DNA from: Prinia subflava
Taxonomy: Eukaryota; Chordata; Aves; Passeriformes; Cisticolidae
Length of the DNA stretch: 64,000 nt
Reading direction: 5' to 3'
Assembly (NCBI RefSeq): GCF_021018805.1
Contig: NC_086247.1
Location: forward strand, 136,441,602 to 136,505,601
Of the stretch, positions 1 to 13,100 are shown one piece after another (positions within the stretch are counted from its first letter, which is position 1; each line of letters opens with the position of its first letter). Below the pieces are notes generated by a model. That model made no database searches and was not told the DNA's origin. It saw only the letters and a program-made list of their open reading frames with translations. The translations under genes were made by a program, and so were the position numbers.

Positions 1-3000
1 TGTAAGCTGGGAACCCAACTCCCTTAATTTTCAGTGAATAAAGAGCTTTATATAATGAAACTGCTTAACAGTAAATGGATTTTTCTCATTGATGGGAAAC
101 TATTTTTGTTATTCTCATTGTAGTTGTGACTCTAGCAGAACTGTCAGAAAACAGTTGAGGTGTGCAGGAAAATGTCCATTTTGTATTAGATTCATAATTC
201 TGCTTGTAAATGGTCTAGTCCTGATGCTATGCAATAATGTAAATGGAAAATAGAATATGATCAAATGTCTTATTATGCAAAGGATGGACTGTGCCATACA
301 TCAGTTTTGTAGTTTTGCATCCTGCACATGCCATATCTGAAAGTAAATATTTTGGGGTCTGGTCATAATTTTTTTCACATTCTCAAAACCTATCTGCAGT
401 TTTAACTTGAACTGAGATGATTTTTCCCCCCAAAGACAGCTTCACTTACAAGCTTTCTAATGTGACAAAGTAATTAGCACTCACCTAGTAAATCTAGAGA
501 GAAAGAAACTAGGTGAACCAATTTGCTGAAAATTGCTTTGGAAATGACTATAAATACAATGTGAATGTTTTGCAGTTCTCAGAACTTTCAATGATCCTGA
601 TTATTGATTATATTTTGATAAATTGAAACTACCACACTAAAATGGTTTAAATTTTTTTATATGTGTACTTTATGTGAAACTGTATCAGTCTTGTCATTAC
701 TCCTTGTTAACTGCTCTCTTCTTAACTGAGGCCCTATGAAGCCCAAACACCAAGAAACACGGCTGTATGACATGGTGAAAAGGACTCTGCTACTGATGTG
801 CTTCCCAAGTGAAACAACAAAGCATTTACCAGTCTTCTCCTTTTTCTACCTCTTTTCTTAAATGCATTGGGGTGGGCAAACATAACACATCCTCTGTCTT
901 TGCTGGGGCATGGCCAAACTCTGGTTAGCTAAATTTCATGCTGATGTGCAGTGACACGGGTTCACCATTAGATCTGTCAGTCTTCTTACCCAGAGCTGAT
1001 CTTGACCTGATTTCTCTGTGCAATCAATTCATATAAAACCAGATGCCAACAATCTGTATTAACTGTGAATTAAATTCCTATCAAAATGAATTGCCCCAAT
1101 TTGGGGTGAAACAAACAGCCCGTGTCACTTGTTTCAAAAAGTATACCATCTGTCTGATAGAGCTGATTACCCAGAAGTGGCAAATGTCTGCATGTCTACA
1201 GAGGAGCAAGTAGTTTGCCTTAGGAAAAAAAAAACAACTCTTGTTATGCTGAAAGAAAGTCATACTTCTGAAAGTTATGCTGACTGATATGGTGATTTAT
1301 TGTCCAGAACGCCTGGAGATGAGTTGTGTGTGTAGGATTGTTTGTGGGGTGGCATTCCTTCTCCTGTGAGTATGAGAAGGGCTGCATTATGAACCTTGTG
1401 TGCACTGTACTCTCACTCCTCTTGCATTCCAGCAACACTAACTTTTATAACCATAACACACAATTTTCCCTAAGACATGCCTGGTACTGTTGTGGGAGTA
1501 ATTCTGAAGCAAAATTACTATAATATAGCTGAAATAAGAGCTCAGGTGGTTTCTCCTAAAATTGCAAGGCAGGTCATGTTCAAAAAAGAATCAAACATTA
1601 AATGAGGGATGAAAATACATTGGAGTAGAGCCTGGACTCTGTAAGTAAGTTGTTGAGGACTCTAACCTCATTTCCTCAATGAGTATTAACCCAAATCGTG
1701 TATGATATGGTGCTGAGTAATAGTAGCTACGCTAAGGATTGAGAGTCCTATTTTCATCATGTTTCTAGGAAATGTAAGACCTAGTGTTGCATAGCAACAG
1801 TAGGAGGTATAGCAAGATTTACACTTGAAAATGTTTAGTGCTTTGGGAAGCATTAGGTGGCTGATGAGGTAGGCAGTGAGGAAATGGTATTATTCTCTCT
1901 TAGGGTACTGGTTTAAGTGCAGTCTTGGTTTTACCGGCTGAAGAACATTAACATCCAAATAACTAGCTAGATGTCTGCAAAATGAGTTATTGGTCTCAGT
2001 CCAGTTTTCAGAGCACCCATATTCACATTTCAAAAACTATTTCTGTAATTGGCAGTGCTGTTAGTGTGCTCTGAAGGCAAATCAGACACACACAGCCATG
2101 GAGGCAGCCACAGCTCTCTCTTCTACTGAGCACTCCTGCCTGGTGGCAGAGGGCTTCCTGCTCTGGTCCTACTGCCAAACTGAGGGGTTTCTGTTCTTTC
2201 TAGCTTACAGCTTTTCTCTACAGCTATGTGGTGAACTTGAGAGCACATTATTTAAATTTCATAAGATCCTGGTGTTTTTGTTGTATTTTGTGTTAACTGT
2301 AAGTGTTTTGAATAAAAGATGCTGGCTAGGATATTTTTCATCTTTTGAGATCCTCCTAAAACATTTTACACTGAAGTTTTTCAGAATGAGATGTGAGTTC
2401 CCATTGAAGGTAAGAGTTTCCTAGGAATGTGCAATCTCTGTCAAACCATCTGTTTTCAGAAGGTCTGTGTTCTTCCCACCCAGCACACCTGGAAATAGTA
2501 GGTCTGAAAAAACACCAGGAAACCATCAGAAGATGCAGAGGAGCAAAGCTGCTGGAATGACATGACAAGAATTTTGAGTGACCTAAATACAGTTTAGTGC
2601 ATTAGCTGTTTATTGCTCAAAATGTAGCAACTTTTTGTCAGAAGAGGTTGTCAGATGCTCAGTAGGACCTTAGCATGTTGTAGCCAGGCTAAGGAGAGTC
2701 GTAGAGTAACAATGAGCAAAAAGCATAAAAACTGGCAGCTAACAGCTTTGACAGTCATAGAAGTGCTTGTTACAGTTTTTGTAAACATCTAGTTTTACCT
2801 TCTTTACTAATATTTAATATGCTTTAAAGGAAGTATGTGTACTAGATCATCTCCAGGGTAAATCCAATACAACTGAGAGGTATGGAAAAGCTCTGGATGT
2901 CCTCTACCACATAAAGATTTCACTCAATGCCAGTGATGACTCTTCATTTTCTTAACTGCCTAAAGTGAGTTTGGTAATGAGCTTCAAAGGAACATTTCTA

Positions 3001-5662
3001 ACAAGAGAGAGGTCCAAATTTAAGATCTACTAATCTTTAAATAATCATCTAAAAAGTATTCTATCATTGACTCCACTTTATTGCTTTAATTTAGGAGACC
3101 TCAAGACCTATGTAAATTAAATGAAGGGCAGATTTACAGGACATCTTAAACTACTTTGTTCCATAAAAATTCATCTTTGGATCTTAAAGTAATTTTAAAA
3201 TGTTGTAGCCATTTCTGGATAAAAAGATATATAACTATTCTGTTTATGTTGCTTTTCCTAAAGGTAGGAAATCATGCCTATGTCAGTTCACTGTTATGGT
3301 ACTAGTGGGGATGAGGAAAGGTGTTTATTAGCCAAGTAAATAAAGAACAATAAACACCACAGGACTCCTGTCATGAGGCTAAATCTTGTGTAATTTGGAG
3401 TTTTGAAGGTCTTTAATTGAAAAATATTGACCCTTCTTGAGATTACCTTTATTATCTGAACACAATTCCAGCATGTCTAGAAGTCTGGAGGTTTTTGAGT
3501 GCTCATATGAGAAGGTGAAGAGTAACATTCCACACTCAAATCTGGCAAATTCTCATCAAATTTTTAAATATATTACTTAATGTGAACTTCGTAATGTTTT
3601 ATGGTACTTGGAACCTAAACTGCTTACCATGAATTCATAAAAAACTCTTTCCCCCCCAGACCTTATATCTTTTTTTTCCTTTTGACAGTAAAACTTCTTA
3701 TGGTGACTTCTTATGGTTTTAAGTATGCCTTCATCTGTCTATACATTCAAAGCAGTTTTCAGTTGTGGTTTTTGATTAAGAGAAAACAGGATTTTATAAA
3801 ATGTTGGAAATTATTTCTTACCCAAAGCATGTGTGCTTTTCCTGTGGATGAATTTTGTGTTCAATCTAAGGGATTATGGAATTTCTATTACCTTAGTGAC
3901 AGTTGTATCCACAATAAAATGGTTAATTGTGATCTGCTTTTAAATCTCAGGATCTTGTTTAGTTTGCTTTTTCATATGAAAAAAAAGCACATGAAAGTGC
4001 TTTTCCACAAGTTTCCACATGAAAACTGCAAATGGAAGGGAATATACCTTATATGCACAGATAGAGCCAGCATCAGCATGTGAATGCTGAAAGGAGTATA
4101 TTATATGTCCATTTTTTTGTTAAAATATATTAAGCTCTTTGACTTGAGTGGGAATTTTGCATGCCCCATATATTTAGAAAACTAGTCATGTTCATATACG
4201 TTCTTAAATACAGTTTTGTCTTAAGTGCTTCTTTTAGGCACCTTTGGGCCTGACTTCTAAGTAAAGTAGATCCAAAAGAAACTGAATATTCTGTGTTCAA
4301 GTGTCATGTATACAAAGCAGGTAAGTTAGTATACCAATGTTTTTGTTTTGTTTTTATGTTGGCTGAAGAAATCTGCTAGTGCTTCTTAAGGTTTAAAATA
4401 GAAATTGGTAGAAACTTGAAGAGATTCATAAAACACTTTGTTTCTTGGTTGCTATTGTACTTCAGTTGTGGCATTTTTTTGTGAAGTGCCCTAACTTTGA
4501 ATTAATTTTTATATGAAGCTCTTCTAAGGCAACATTTTTAGGTTTAATGTGTATTCATCTTTTTCAATGAATTTTGTAGCAGTGCTTCTGTTTGCTCAGT
4601 GTCTATCAGGTCTGCTCTTGCGCCTGGCTATGCATAAAGCTAACTTGGCTTTTATATAAAACTCAAATTTTTGTATACATAAACTAAATTCAAGTTCCGT
4701 AATTTGTGAGGAGAATTTGGTTGTGCATCACTGTATCTGTAGGTGTTTCTCCTAAAGGGGACCAGTACTTTAATAGATAATCCTAGGACTTTTGTTGGTT
4801 TATAGAGTGAAAGGAAGATGGTATTTTCAATGCAATAAGCTATTTCTAAAAAATAAACAAGAAATACCTCCTTTCCCACTCCAACATTCCTGTTAGAGCA
4901 CTAAGCCTCTTTGTGACATTTAGCATAGATTAAATGGTTCTCTTTTTTTTGGTTGTTCAATACATTCTGAAAGCCCAGTTAAAAAGCAATGATAGCTATA
5001 CCTTTTTCATTTTGCTTGAATTTTCATGATATTCTATCACAGAAAAGGAAAAAGTCTATTTATTTTTGCTTTGAAGCTTTGAACTATGCACTCATGTTGT
5101 TTTTGAAGAGTCTACATTAAATATACATATTTTAGATGAAAAATACACTTAAATTTTTTGGTTGTGTAGGTTGCAAATATAATCAAAATGCTATTCTCAG
5201 AATGTTACTAAGATAGAATATGATGGCTTTAATGTAAAACCAATTAACAGAACCCAGTAGGAATTTGTATGTAATTTTGTTGATCTTTAGCTCATTATAC
5301 AGATTATTTTTCATTAAGGTCTTGTTAATGAAAGATTTAAAGATCTTTCTAAGCTATGTCCAATATTTTAGGGTATAGAACTGCAAAAGTAGAGGGGATC
5401 TTTGGTATTCTGTATTTCCATTGTGAATTTAGGAGTGTGTTGAACAGAGGGAAGCATTTTTAATTTTATGCATATGAAGGTTTCTGTACAATACACACTG
5501 ATGAAAGCATTTTGACACATTCTGAAATATTCCTGTCGATACATCTCTTGATACTTATTAATTTTCTTGAACTATTGAAATGATTGAAGTGCAGAGTAGA
5601 CAGAGGCCTTGAATGAGAGAGATTTAGGACCCAAAATACATGCTCAGGAGCATTCAGTTTTG
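1..5662. other. Unique non-coding DNA, no gene seen
   Basis: This stretch is AT-rich and has stop codons in all frames at the density expected of non-coding DNA. The longest open frame, 3682-4083 on the plus strand (133 codons), encodes a Phe/Cys/Lys-rich product with no recognisable domain and is best explained by chance. I see no LINE, LTR or SINE here, no tRNA and no CpG island. Short T-rich runs are scattered through it, for example 3651-3678. It could be intronic or intergenic; the sequence does not decide between them. Confidence 0.7.
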
Positions 5663-5694
5663 TTTCTTAGCACAGGTCTACCTGTGCTAAGAAA
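5663..5694. repeat. Near-perfect 32-bp palindrome (15-bp arms, 2-nt centre)
   Basis: The left arm TTTCTTAGCACAGGT (5663-5677) is the exact reverse complement of the right arm ACCTGTGCTAAGAAA (5680-5694), with only CT between them. The centre is too tight for a microRNA precursor loop, and nothing around it resembles a transposon end. A short foldback made by replication template switching is the simplest explanation. An alternative is a dimeric protein-binding site, because the core AGCACAGGT and its mirror are symmetric. Confidence 0.9.
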
Positions 5695-8600
5695 AATTCT
5701 TGAGGAATTATCTGTCACCAATTTGGTGGCAGCAGCTGTGGTGTTTGTGTGTCTGAACACAAGTACACGAGGCTGTTACTGTGAAAGGGATTATCCTTCT
5801 GAGAACATCTTCCCCAAGAGGAGCTGGACCTTTTCAGCACTGTATACTGTGTTTGGTCTTGACCTCTTCCAAGGGACTGCAGGAATGGAGAAGATAAGAA
5901 AAGAAACCTCACTTTGCAGCCTGTGGGATCCTACAGTTTGTTCTGCTGCTTCCCTGGGGGTGCAAAAGCACATGGAGTAGTGCAGTGTGCATAGTGATGT
6001 GGATCTGCACTGCCCTCTGCCAGCTGGGCTGTGCTCTTTCTCCAGTCCTAGGAGATCAGAGATGGCATTTTGAATCTGCATGACAGCAGAAATTTCCTGT
6101 GAACCAAATCCATTCCCAAAGTCTTGCTTTGGATCTGTTCTGATCAAAGGACGGTGCCACCTGCAATCTGGGCTCCTGTGTCCAGTTCTGCTTTCAGGAC
6201 AGGTTTTCATGAATGTAAATGGGTGCTTGTTTTTGGTATTTTGGAGTCCTTGAGCAGTATAAGGAGCTTACAGAAACATGCAAGGTCTTTGAGAGCCTTT
6301 CAAGGTCCTGTCCTGTTGTGCAATTTAAAGGAAAATCTTTCCCATGTCAACTGATGGGCATCACACCAACACTGTCTTACTACTAGGGCTTGACATTCTG
6401 TGGGACGTGGCAGGAAATTTATGACAGACTAAAAGCTGAATAATCCTCAGCATAAAATCCTGAGGCAAGTGGTAGGCAGGGTGTCAGACTGCCTGCCTGA
6501 ATAATGAAAGGAAGCGAGTAGATGCCTGTTTCCAAACACCAGTGCTGTATAAACAGCAACATGTGGGAGTGTCAGACAGTGAGAGCACGGAGGGCTGCAA
6601 GTAGAAAAATTAGCAGACATAGAGAGATGGAGATGTATTAAAAAGATGTAGAGGAAGAGGTTCCTGCTCCTGCGGAGGTGCTGGGAATGATTGGCACCAG
6701 CAGGAGTAGATGGTGGCAAGGACATGGGTGGGCCATTGCTAACCCAGGGGTGTGGCAGGGCTTTGGTCTGAAAATACTGACACAGGCTGCACACCCGATC
6801 TTGTGGTGTTCATATTTCTTCTAATCCTGTCCTTAGCCTGATGTTCTTCATCCACTGGCTCTGGGTTGTGCTTCTGTGGTTCCTTGCTATGACTGTCCTG
6901 GTTGTAGTTGGTTGCAAAGCAGTGGTTCAGTGGGATCACTGAACTGGCTGGGATCACTGGCTGGCAAGCCCTGCTAAACTTGCTCTGACTTTCTCTCCTT
7001 TGCTGTTCCCTTGGCACAGTCCTTGCTCTCTCCCCAACTGTGACTGCACAGATGCTGCTTTTGGGCAGATTTTCTGCCTAGCCCTCCTGGTTTTCTAATC
7101 AGAAAATTGAGAGAAAAAAAATGGGGAAAAAATATTGTTGGTGAAATTGTATCAGAGTTTTAAAGTGAATTAATATTTCTGCAGACACCATCAGAGCAAG
7201 GCTGTTGCTTGAGCATAGGCAGGACTCACCCCACCCACTGAAGAAGCAGGGCAGAAGCAGCTGATATCATGCAGAGGCCAATGCCTTTGTCATCTGACCT
7301 CTGCCAGCAGCTGCTGGCTTCAAATGAGTATTGTTATTACCAGATGTTGAGAATAATTAACTGTATATTAACAAGTTCTTGTGGGATTCACAGGAGCATC
7401 TGCTCTATTTAAGAGCACTGCAAATGTAGGAGGAAGTACAGGAACAAGAGGGAGAAGTGTGATCCAGGAAACTGCTCACTGGCTCCTCACATTGATCAAA
7501 AGCTTCTATCACTGGGTACCTCTGGAATACATGGGGACACTTCCTTCTTTTATACTCCAATTTGTATTTTGGTGGACAGCTAATCATATCATACAACCTG
7601 AGAAAATTAGAAACTTTTAATACCCTCTTCAGATGCTTTAAAAAAGACAATAAATACTTATGATGATGTATTTTGTGGAAGCATAGGTAGGCCAAATGTG
7701 AGCTACTATAGGGTGGAGAAACCTCTCCATCCCCAAAGATTTCATTCTCCAGGTGTGAAGAGAACAAACTTGAATTTGGACAGACACTGATTAGTTGTCA
7801 TGTTTATGCCTAGTTTTCTGCTTTGATATGTCTGTAATGTTTGGTTCTGTTCACAAGTGGGTTGAAAAGACTTTCGGGAGAAAAAAGAACTTTTATTCTC
7901 TAAAGCAGAGATGTTTGAATGGTTTGTGGGGAAGGCGGTCCTGTGGGAGGCTTTTTCATTTCTGTTTAGCTTTTATGACGGGAGATCCATGGTGGAGGTG
8001 GAGCTGAAGGCTGTTTGGAGGAACTGCTGACAGCCATGGATACAGGATACAGAGCAGCAGGGCAGTCTCTGCTGGTGCCTCTGGAGCAGCTGCTCCTATC
8101 GGCTGTGCTGGCTGAATGGAGCTGGGTATGTGCACACACAGCAGAGTCCCAGAAGCACAGGACTGTGACTTAAGTTGGATAGCATTTCCATGGAGAAAGG
8201 CAAAGGATGAACCACCTCAAATGAGATTTGGCACTACTTAATGTCTTTTAGATGTGGCAGCACAATACTGCTTAATTTGCAGATGAAAGGCTAGCTACTT
8301 TCTTCAGTCTAAAACTGAGTTTCTGCAGACGCTGGCTGTCCTTATGATCACAGAACAAATTGCTTAATTTACTAACTCAGAGATGTCTGCCTGGTGCTGG
8401 AGTTTGGTCTTTTCCTGTCTCTTTAATCCTTTGTGTTTAAGGCTGCGAATAAGAGCGTAGCACATTCTACAGCTGCAGGGCCAAGGCACCACTGACAACT
8501 GTTTCCACCACTTCACATAAAAAACAATTGCTTTCCTCAGGATGTTGTTTGCCTGTGACTTGAAAATCATCAAAACTCTCATTTAGAGACTGATGGTCTT

Positions 8601-8792
8601 TCAATTCATCCTAATACACATGCTATCTTTTTTAAATGGTTTGTGTTACATCCCCTGAGCACTTTTTGATGTTTTCCAGATTTTTTGAGTATTATTTCCT
8701 GTTCCCTTTAGAACTGTGTGTATGCTTTTGACTTTAGCACTTGATCTTTCTCTGACATTCAGTAATTTTTATTGTGGTAGTAGTTTTACTGA
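5695..8792. other. Unique non-coding DNA with a small direct/inverted repeat
   Basis: There is no recognisable gene. Base composition is more even than in the first 5 kb, notably at 5900-6100 and 6450-7080, which lets several open frames of 70-140 codons arise on both strands. None has a domain, a conserved-looking composition or flanking splice sites I would trust. The one local structure is at 6925-6967: a perfect 8-bp inverted repeat (GTTCAGTG and CACTGAAC around GGAT) overlapping an imperfect tandem copy of GGGATCACTG. Confidence 0.65.
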
Positions 8793-8811
8793 GTGAGTAC
8801 TAAGTACTCAC
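8793..8811. repeat. 19-bp palindrome, 9-bp arms with 1-nt centre
   Basis: GTGAGTACT (8793-8801) is followed by a single A and then its exact reverse complement AGTACTCAC (8803-8811). Arms of this length with so small a spacer are uncommon but can arise by chance in 64 kb. It may be a foldback scar or a symmetric binding site. No repeat family is associated with it. Confidence 0.85.
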
Positions 8812-9345
8812 ATTGTGTTTCCTTATTTTGTCACTGTTGCAAATATGCCTGTGCTTCCTTTTTTTTTTTGAGGTGGATGCATTATGTTAATGAAATTTGC
8901 TTTCCTCAGTAGCTCATCAAGTAGTAACTCAAGGTCATTTTCTCTTACTTGAAACTGCTTTTCTAATAACTGTAGATATTGTGCAATAATTGTATGAAGA
9001 GTCATTAAAAACTTTACTAAATATTTGTATTTGCACTACTGAATAGGCTTTTAACCTAATGTGCAGCTTAAATTTCTTTCAGTGAATGGGGAAACATCTT
9101 AGTGACACTGATTTTCCATGTTATTGTGAAAATAAATCATTATCTGTCTGTCTTTCCATAGGCATGATTTAGTTTTGTTATTCTAGGAGAGAATATAATA
9201 CATTTAAAATTACTCAAAACATTATCACGAGGGGTTTTTTGTTGTTGTTGTTCCCATTACCTTTGTAGGATTTCTGGGGAACTTTAAGATGTTGTCACAA
9301 ACCCACTGTCACAGTGATTTTTTCCAGTAAAAAGACTGGATTTTA
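8812..9345. other. Unique AT-rich DNA upstream of LTR copy A
   Basis: There is no gene or recognised repeat. The sequence is AT-rich, with short T and TTG runs at 8859-8870 and 9230-9253. It simply leads up to the retroviral LTR. Confidence 0.6.
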
Positions 9346-10151
9346 TGTGGTGGGTTCACCTTGGCTGGACACCAGGTACCCAGCAAAGCCACTTTTCATC
9401 ACTTCCCTCCTCAGCAAGGAAGAGGAGAGAAAATATAATGAAAGATCATGAGTTGAGATAATGACAGGGAGAGGGTCATGGGTAAAACAGACCCAACTCA
9501 GGAAAATCAGTTTGATTTGATTGGTAATAAATTAGAGCAGGGTAATATGAAATAAAAACTAAATCTTAAAATACCTGCCCCTCACCCCTCCCTTCTTCCT
9601 GGGTTCAACTTCACTCCCCATTTTCTCTGCCTCTTTCCCCAGCAGCACAGGGAGATAGGGAATGGGGGCTGGGGTCAGCTCATCACACATTGTCTCTACC
9701 CTTCTCTCCTCCTAAGGGAGAAGATTCTTCCCACTCTTCCCCACTGTGGGGTCCCTCCCATGGGAGACAGTCCTCCACAGACTTCTCCAGTGTGAGTCTT
9801 TCCCAGGGACACAGCTGCTTCACCACAGTCTCACCACAGGGCAGGGGAATCTCTCCTCTGGCTCCTGCACCACCTCCTCCCCTCCTTCTGACTGACCTGG
9901 GTGTCTGCAGAGTTGTTGCTCTCACATATTCTCACTCCTTTTGGGGCTGCTGTTATTCCAAGTAGTTTCTTTAAATATGTTTCCCCAGGGATGCCACCAC
10001 CATCAGTGATGGCTCAGCTTAGCCAGAGGCAGGCCCACCCTGGACCCAGCTTTGGCTCTGTGGGACATGGGGGAAGCCTGGGGTAGATTCTCACAGAAGC
10101 CACCCCTGTAGCCCCTCTGCTACCAGAACCTGGCCACACAATCCCAGTCCA
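9346..10151. mobile_element. Solo LTR of an avian endogenous retrovirus, copy A
   Basis: This is about 806 bp of a long terminal repeat that I recognise from passerine and other bird genomes. It begins TGTGG at 9346 and ends with CA near 10151. Landmarks are a purine-rich stretch around 9420-9480, a block around 9590-9690 mentioning a small G-rich core, a pyrimidine-rich block at 9690-9900, and a conserved 3' part with GTCTGCAGAGTTGTTGCTCTC at 9902-9922. It matches copy B at 35849-36891 in the same order and orientation; over 9429-9477 the two differ at about 5 of 49 positions. It is shorter than copy B because most of the internal repeat units are missing. No gag, pol or env sequence follows, so it is a solo LTR. 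I could not find a clean target duplication, and the ends are uncertain by several bases. The transcriptional strand is not certain. Confidence 0.85.
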
Positions 10152-13100
10152 TCAAAAAAAGGCAACAAACAAACAAAAATCTGTCACACTTAATTAATAA
10201 GAAATAACAACTTATTTTTTATCCTGGGAGAATTGGTTGGTTTGTTCTTTTTTCTATTTTGACTGACACTTGTCATTATCTGGCCTTTACTGTTGGCTCT
10301 TTTTAAGCAGTTACATCACCAGAAGCAGTAGGACATTTGCACATGCGGATGGTGATTTTTGAAGGAGTGTAAGCTGGAAACCACTCAGCTGTTACCAGCC
10401 TGAGTCTGTTACTCACAGAATTTCAGAGATACAAGTGCTAGGAGGGTACACATGAGTCTGGAATTTAAAAATAAATATTCCCTGTCAACAGAAGTGATTT
10501 CCTTTTAGCCCAACATAAAAGGGGGAATTTGATTATAGGGAATTATTGATTTTGGTGCTTGAATGTGTTTACTAAATAACTTAAGAATTTTTGGTGATAC
10601 TCTTTGCTCAATCTCCTTGGACAGATCCCTTGCAAGAAGTAGGAGGGGAAAGCAATATTGATTAGGATTTATTTCTGCATATAATATCCCGTGTTTACTG
10701 AAGAAAATCCAGTAAAGACAGCCACTCTATTTTTGTGAATATATTTTATTCATTTGGAATTTTTTTCCAAATTTATTCACATACCCATTTTTGTAAATCA
10801 AGAACACTTTAAAATATCTGTGAATATAACTCATTGTCGATTAAATGAGGATTGCTTTTTTCTATTCCATTTTCCTGTGCATTGAATGCTTTTCTGTGTA
10901 CACTGAAAGTACCTTTGTTCCAGGTGGCATATTCCATCCCACTTGACAGAAAAACAACTCCTTCTAAGCACAGGTTATAACCCTCTGCTTGCTTCCCTCC
11001 ACACTTGAATCTTCTCCAAGGAAAGTTATTTTAGAATTGTCTCTCTGTGCCTTTGTTGGTGGATGTTGATTGGGCAGAAGGAGAAACAGGCATCTTGTAC
11101 TACAGAAAAATCTTTTACAAAGTCCTTCAGGATGCATAGATTAGTAGAGAATCAGCTAATACTCATTTATCAATTAGGAAAGCAATAGGCAAACTGACAC
11201 CCTGCCATGGTGTAATTCATTCTGACTCCTTACAAAATTTACTGATGCACTTATTAGCAGTTCAGATTTAGGTCTCACTATGTGTTGGTGAGGCAGTGTA
11301 AACCTCTTAACAACAGTTAATTACTTACAATGTTTTCTGGAACCTTACAAGATCTATGTAGTGCTGTGTAATTTAGTTGTCATAATTGTGTTAAATTTCT
11401 TGACAATATCTGTCATAAGACTTTTCAGCAAACAGAGAGATAAGTAGTGTATTTCTGCTGAACCTTTGAACCTTTGCTAAGACAAGATGTGCAAAAAATA
11501 CTAAAAAAGTAGAGACAAATTTATGAGTTGGTAGGCGCCAGCAGTCTAATATAGGAGCCTAATAGGAAAACACCCCACAATTAAGAGCACTAAATTCAAA
11601 ATTTGAATTCTAGCCAAGTGTCTGAAGGCACTCTGGGAAGGAAAAGTGTAAATGTTGCTACTTAAAAAAAAAAAAAAAAAGTTAACATTGCTTGGAACAT
11701 GAATAGTTAATAAATATACAAGAGACATGACATAGTTGGTGAGATACCTGAGTAATGGGTCATAAAAACTGAGTTGGATACTGCTGGGAACTTGAGAATA
11801 TTGCTGAGGTAATTTCTTTAGCTGTTGATCTGTGCTAGGAAGGATGAGTTTGATTTTATCTTCAATAAAGGCTGGAGTATTATATCCTGGACAGCCTTAG
11901 TGTGGTGAGGAGGGAGAGGGGTGGGAAGAGCTGCTTACAACATGGTCTGGTGAGAAAGAGGAGACCTCTTGAAGGTTTGCAGCTCTTCAGTGATCTCTGT
12001 ACGAAGAATTAATTTCTCCTCTCCTTCTCTGATGCTTTAAACTCCATTGGTATTTACTTGTGTGTCATGTCCCAGTGCATGAATGTGAGTGCCTGAACAC
12101 CAGAGGTGTCGCTTCTTTCGCTTGGCTCCACATGGTCTGGATGAATCCTGAGGATTGAATGATTTCCACATTGCTGAAGAGTGAGGAGGCCTCCTTCACT
12201 TGTAGTCAGTAGCAAAACTTCCAGGATGACTTGCTGCTATTGCAGGAAATCTTGAAATAGTGGAATTTTCATTTCACTTCATTCAGGCTTGTCCCTGTTG
12301 GGAGCCCATTCCTGGCTCCTGGACGGGTGGTGTGAGAGCTGGGGATCCCCTCAGTGTACAGCTGCTGCTGAGCAGAGCTGTTCTTCAGTGTTATGATGAG
12401 TAAAACTCAGGATTAGAGAAACTCTAACTATCATATATGAGAGATTTTTCAGATGTAAATGTTTTAATGTTTAACAGAATCTCTCTCTTGGTGCTGTGGA
12501 AGGTCATCTACAGGAGATCAGAGATGGCCTTTTTTTTTTGAGGTAACAGGAAAAGCTTGAGGTGACAGAAAAAGGCAGTTGAAAAGCTGTCAGCTGAAAT
12601 ACCTTTTGGAGGTGAAGGAGAAATTCAGTTGTAGAAACCATCTCAGGGCAGTCTGTGTGTCTTGCATGGATTTTGTGATAGTTATGTGCAGTCTTATGGT
12701 AGCAGCAGTTCTGCACAGAAGCAGTTTCATATTTTCCTGCTCTTTCAGATATCCCTTGCCTCATGCATGGTTTCTTTAATGTCACTGTTGTGTTTTTCTC
12801 CTGTCCCACATTGCCTTGCTTGTTATTATTGCAGCACTTCAAGTAACACATCAGAATTGATGGAAATACAATGATAGGGCCAGCAAAGAGAAGGCTGCAG
12901 GGAGGCAGGCAATGCACATCAGGCTTCATTTTAGACAAGTCTCAGAATAAAGTTTTAGGCCAAAGCTCTCACAATTTGGGCTCCTTCTAGTGCAATTAAG
13001 TGGAAATTACTATTTTCTAAAAGAACTGGAGAAAATTGGTACTGTCAAGCAACTTGAACTTCTTTTTTCTCATATGTAATTTTCATTCTGTCTGCTAAGA

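Noticed and set aside
12504..12938. A 144-codon minus-strand open frame
   Set aside because: No domain, low-complexity end, and overlapping frames on the plus strand. It is typical of chance.
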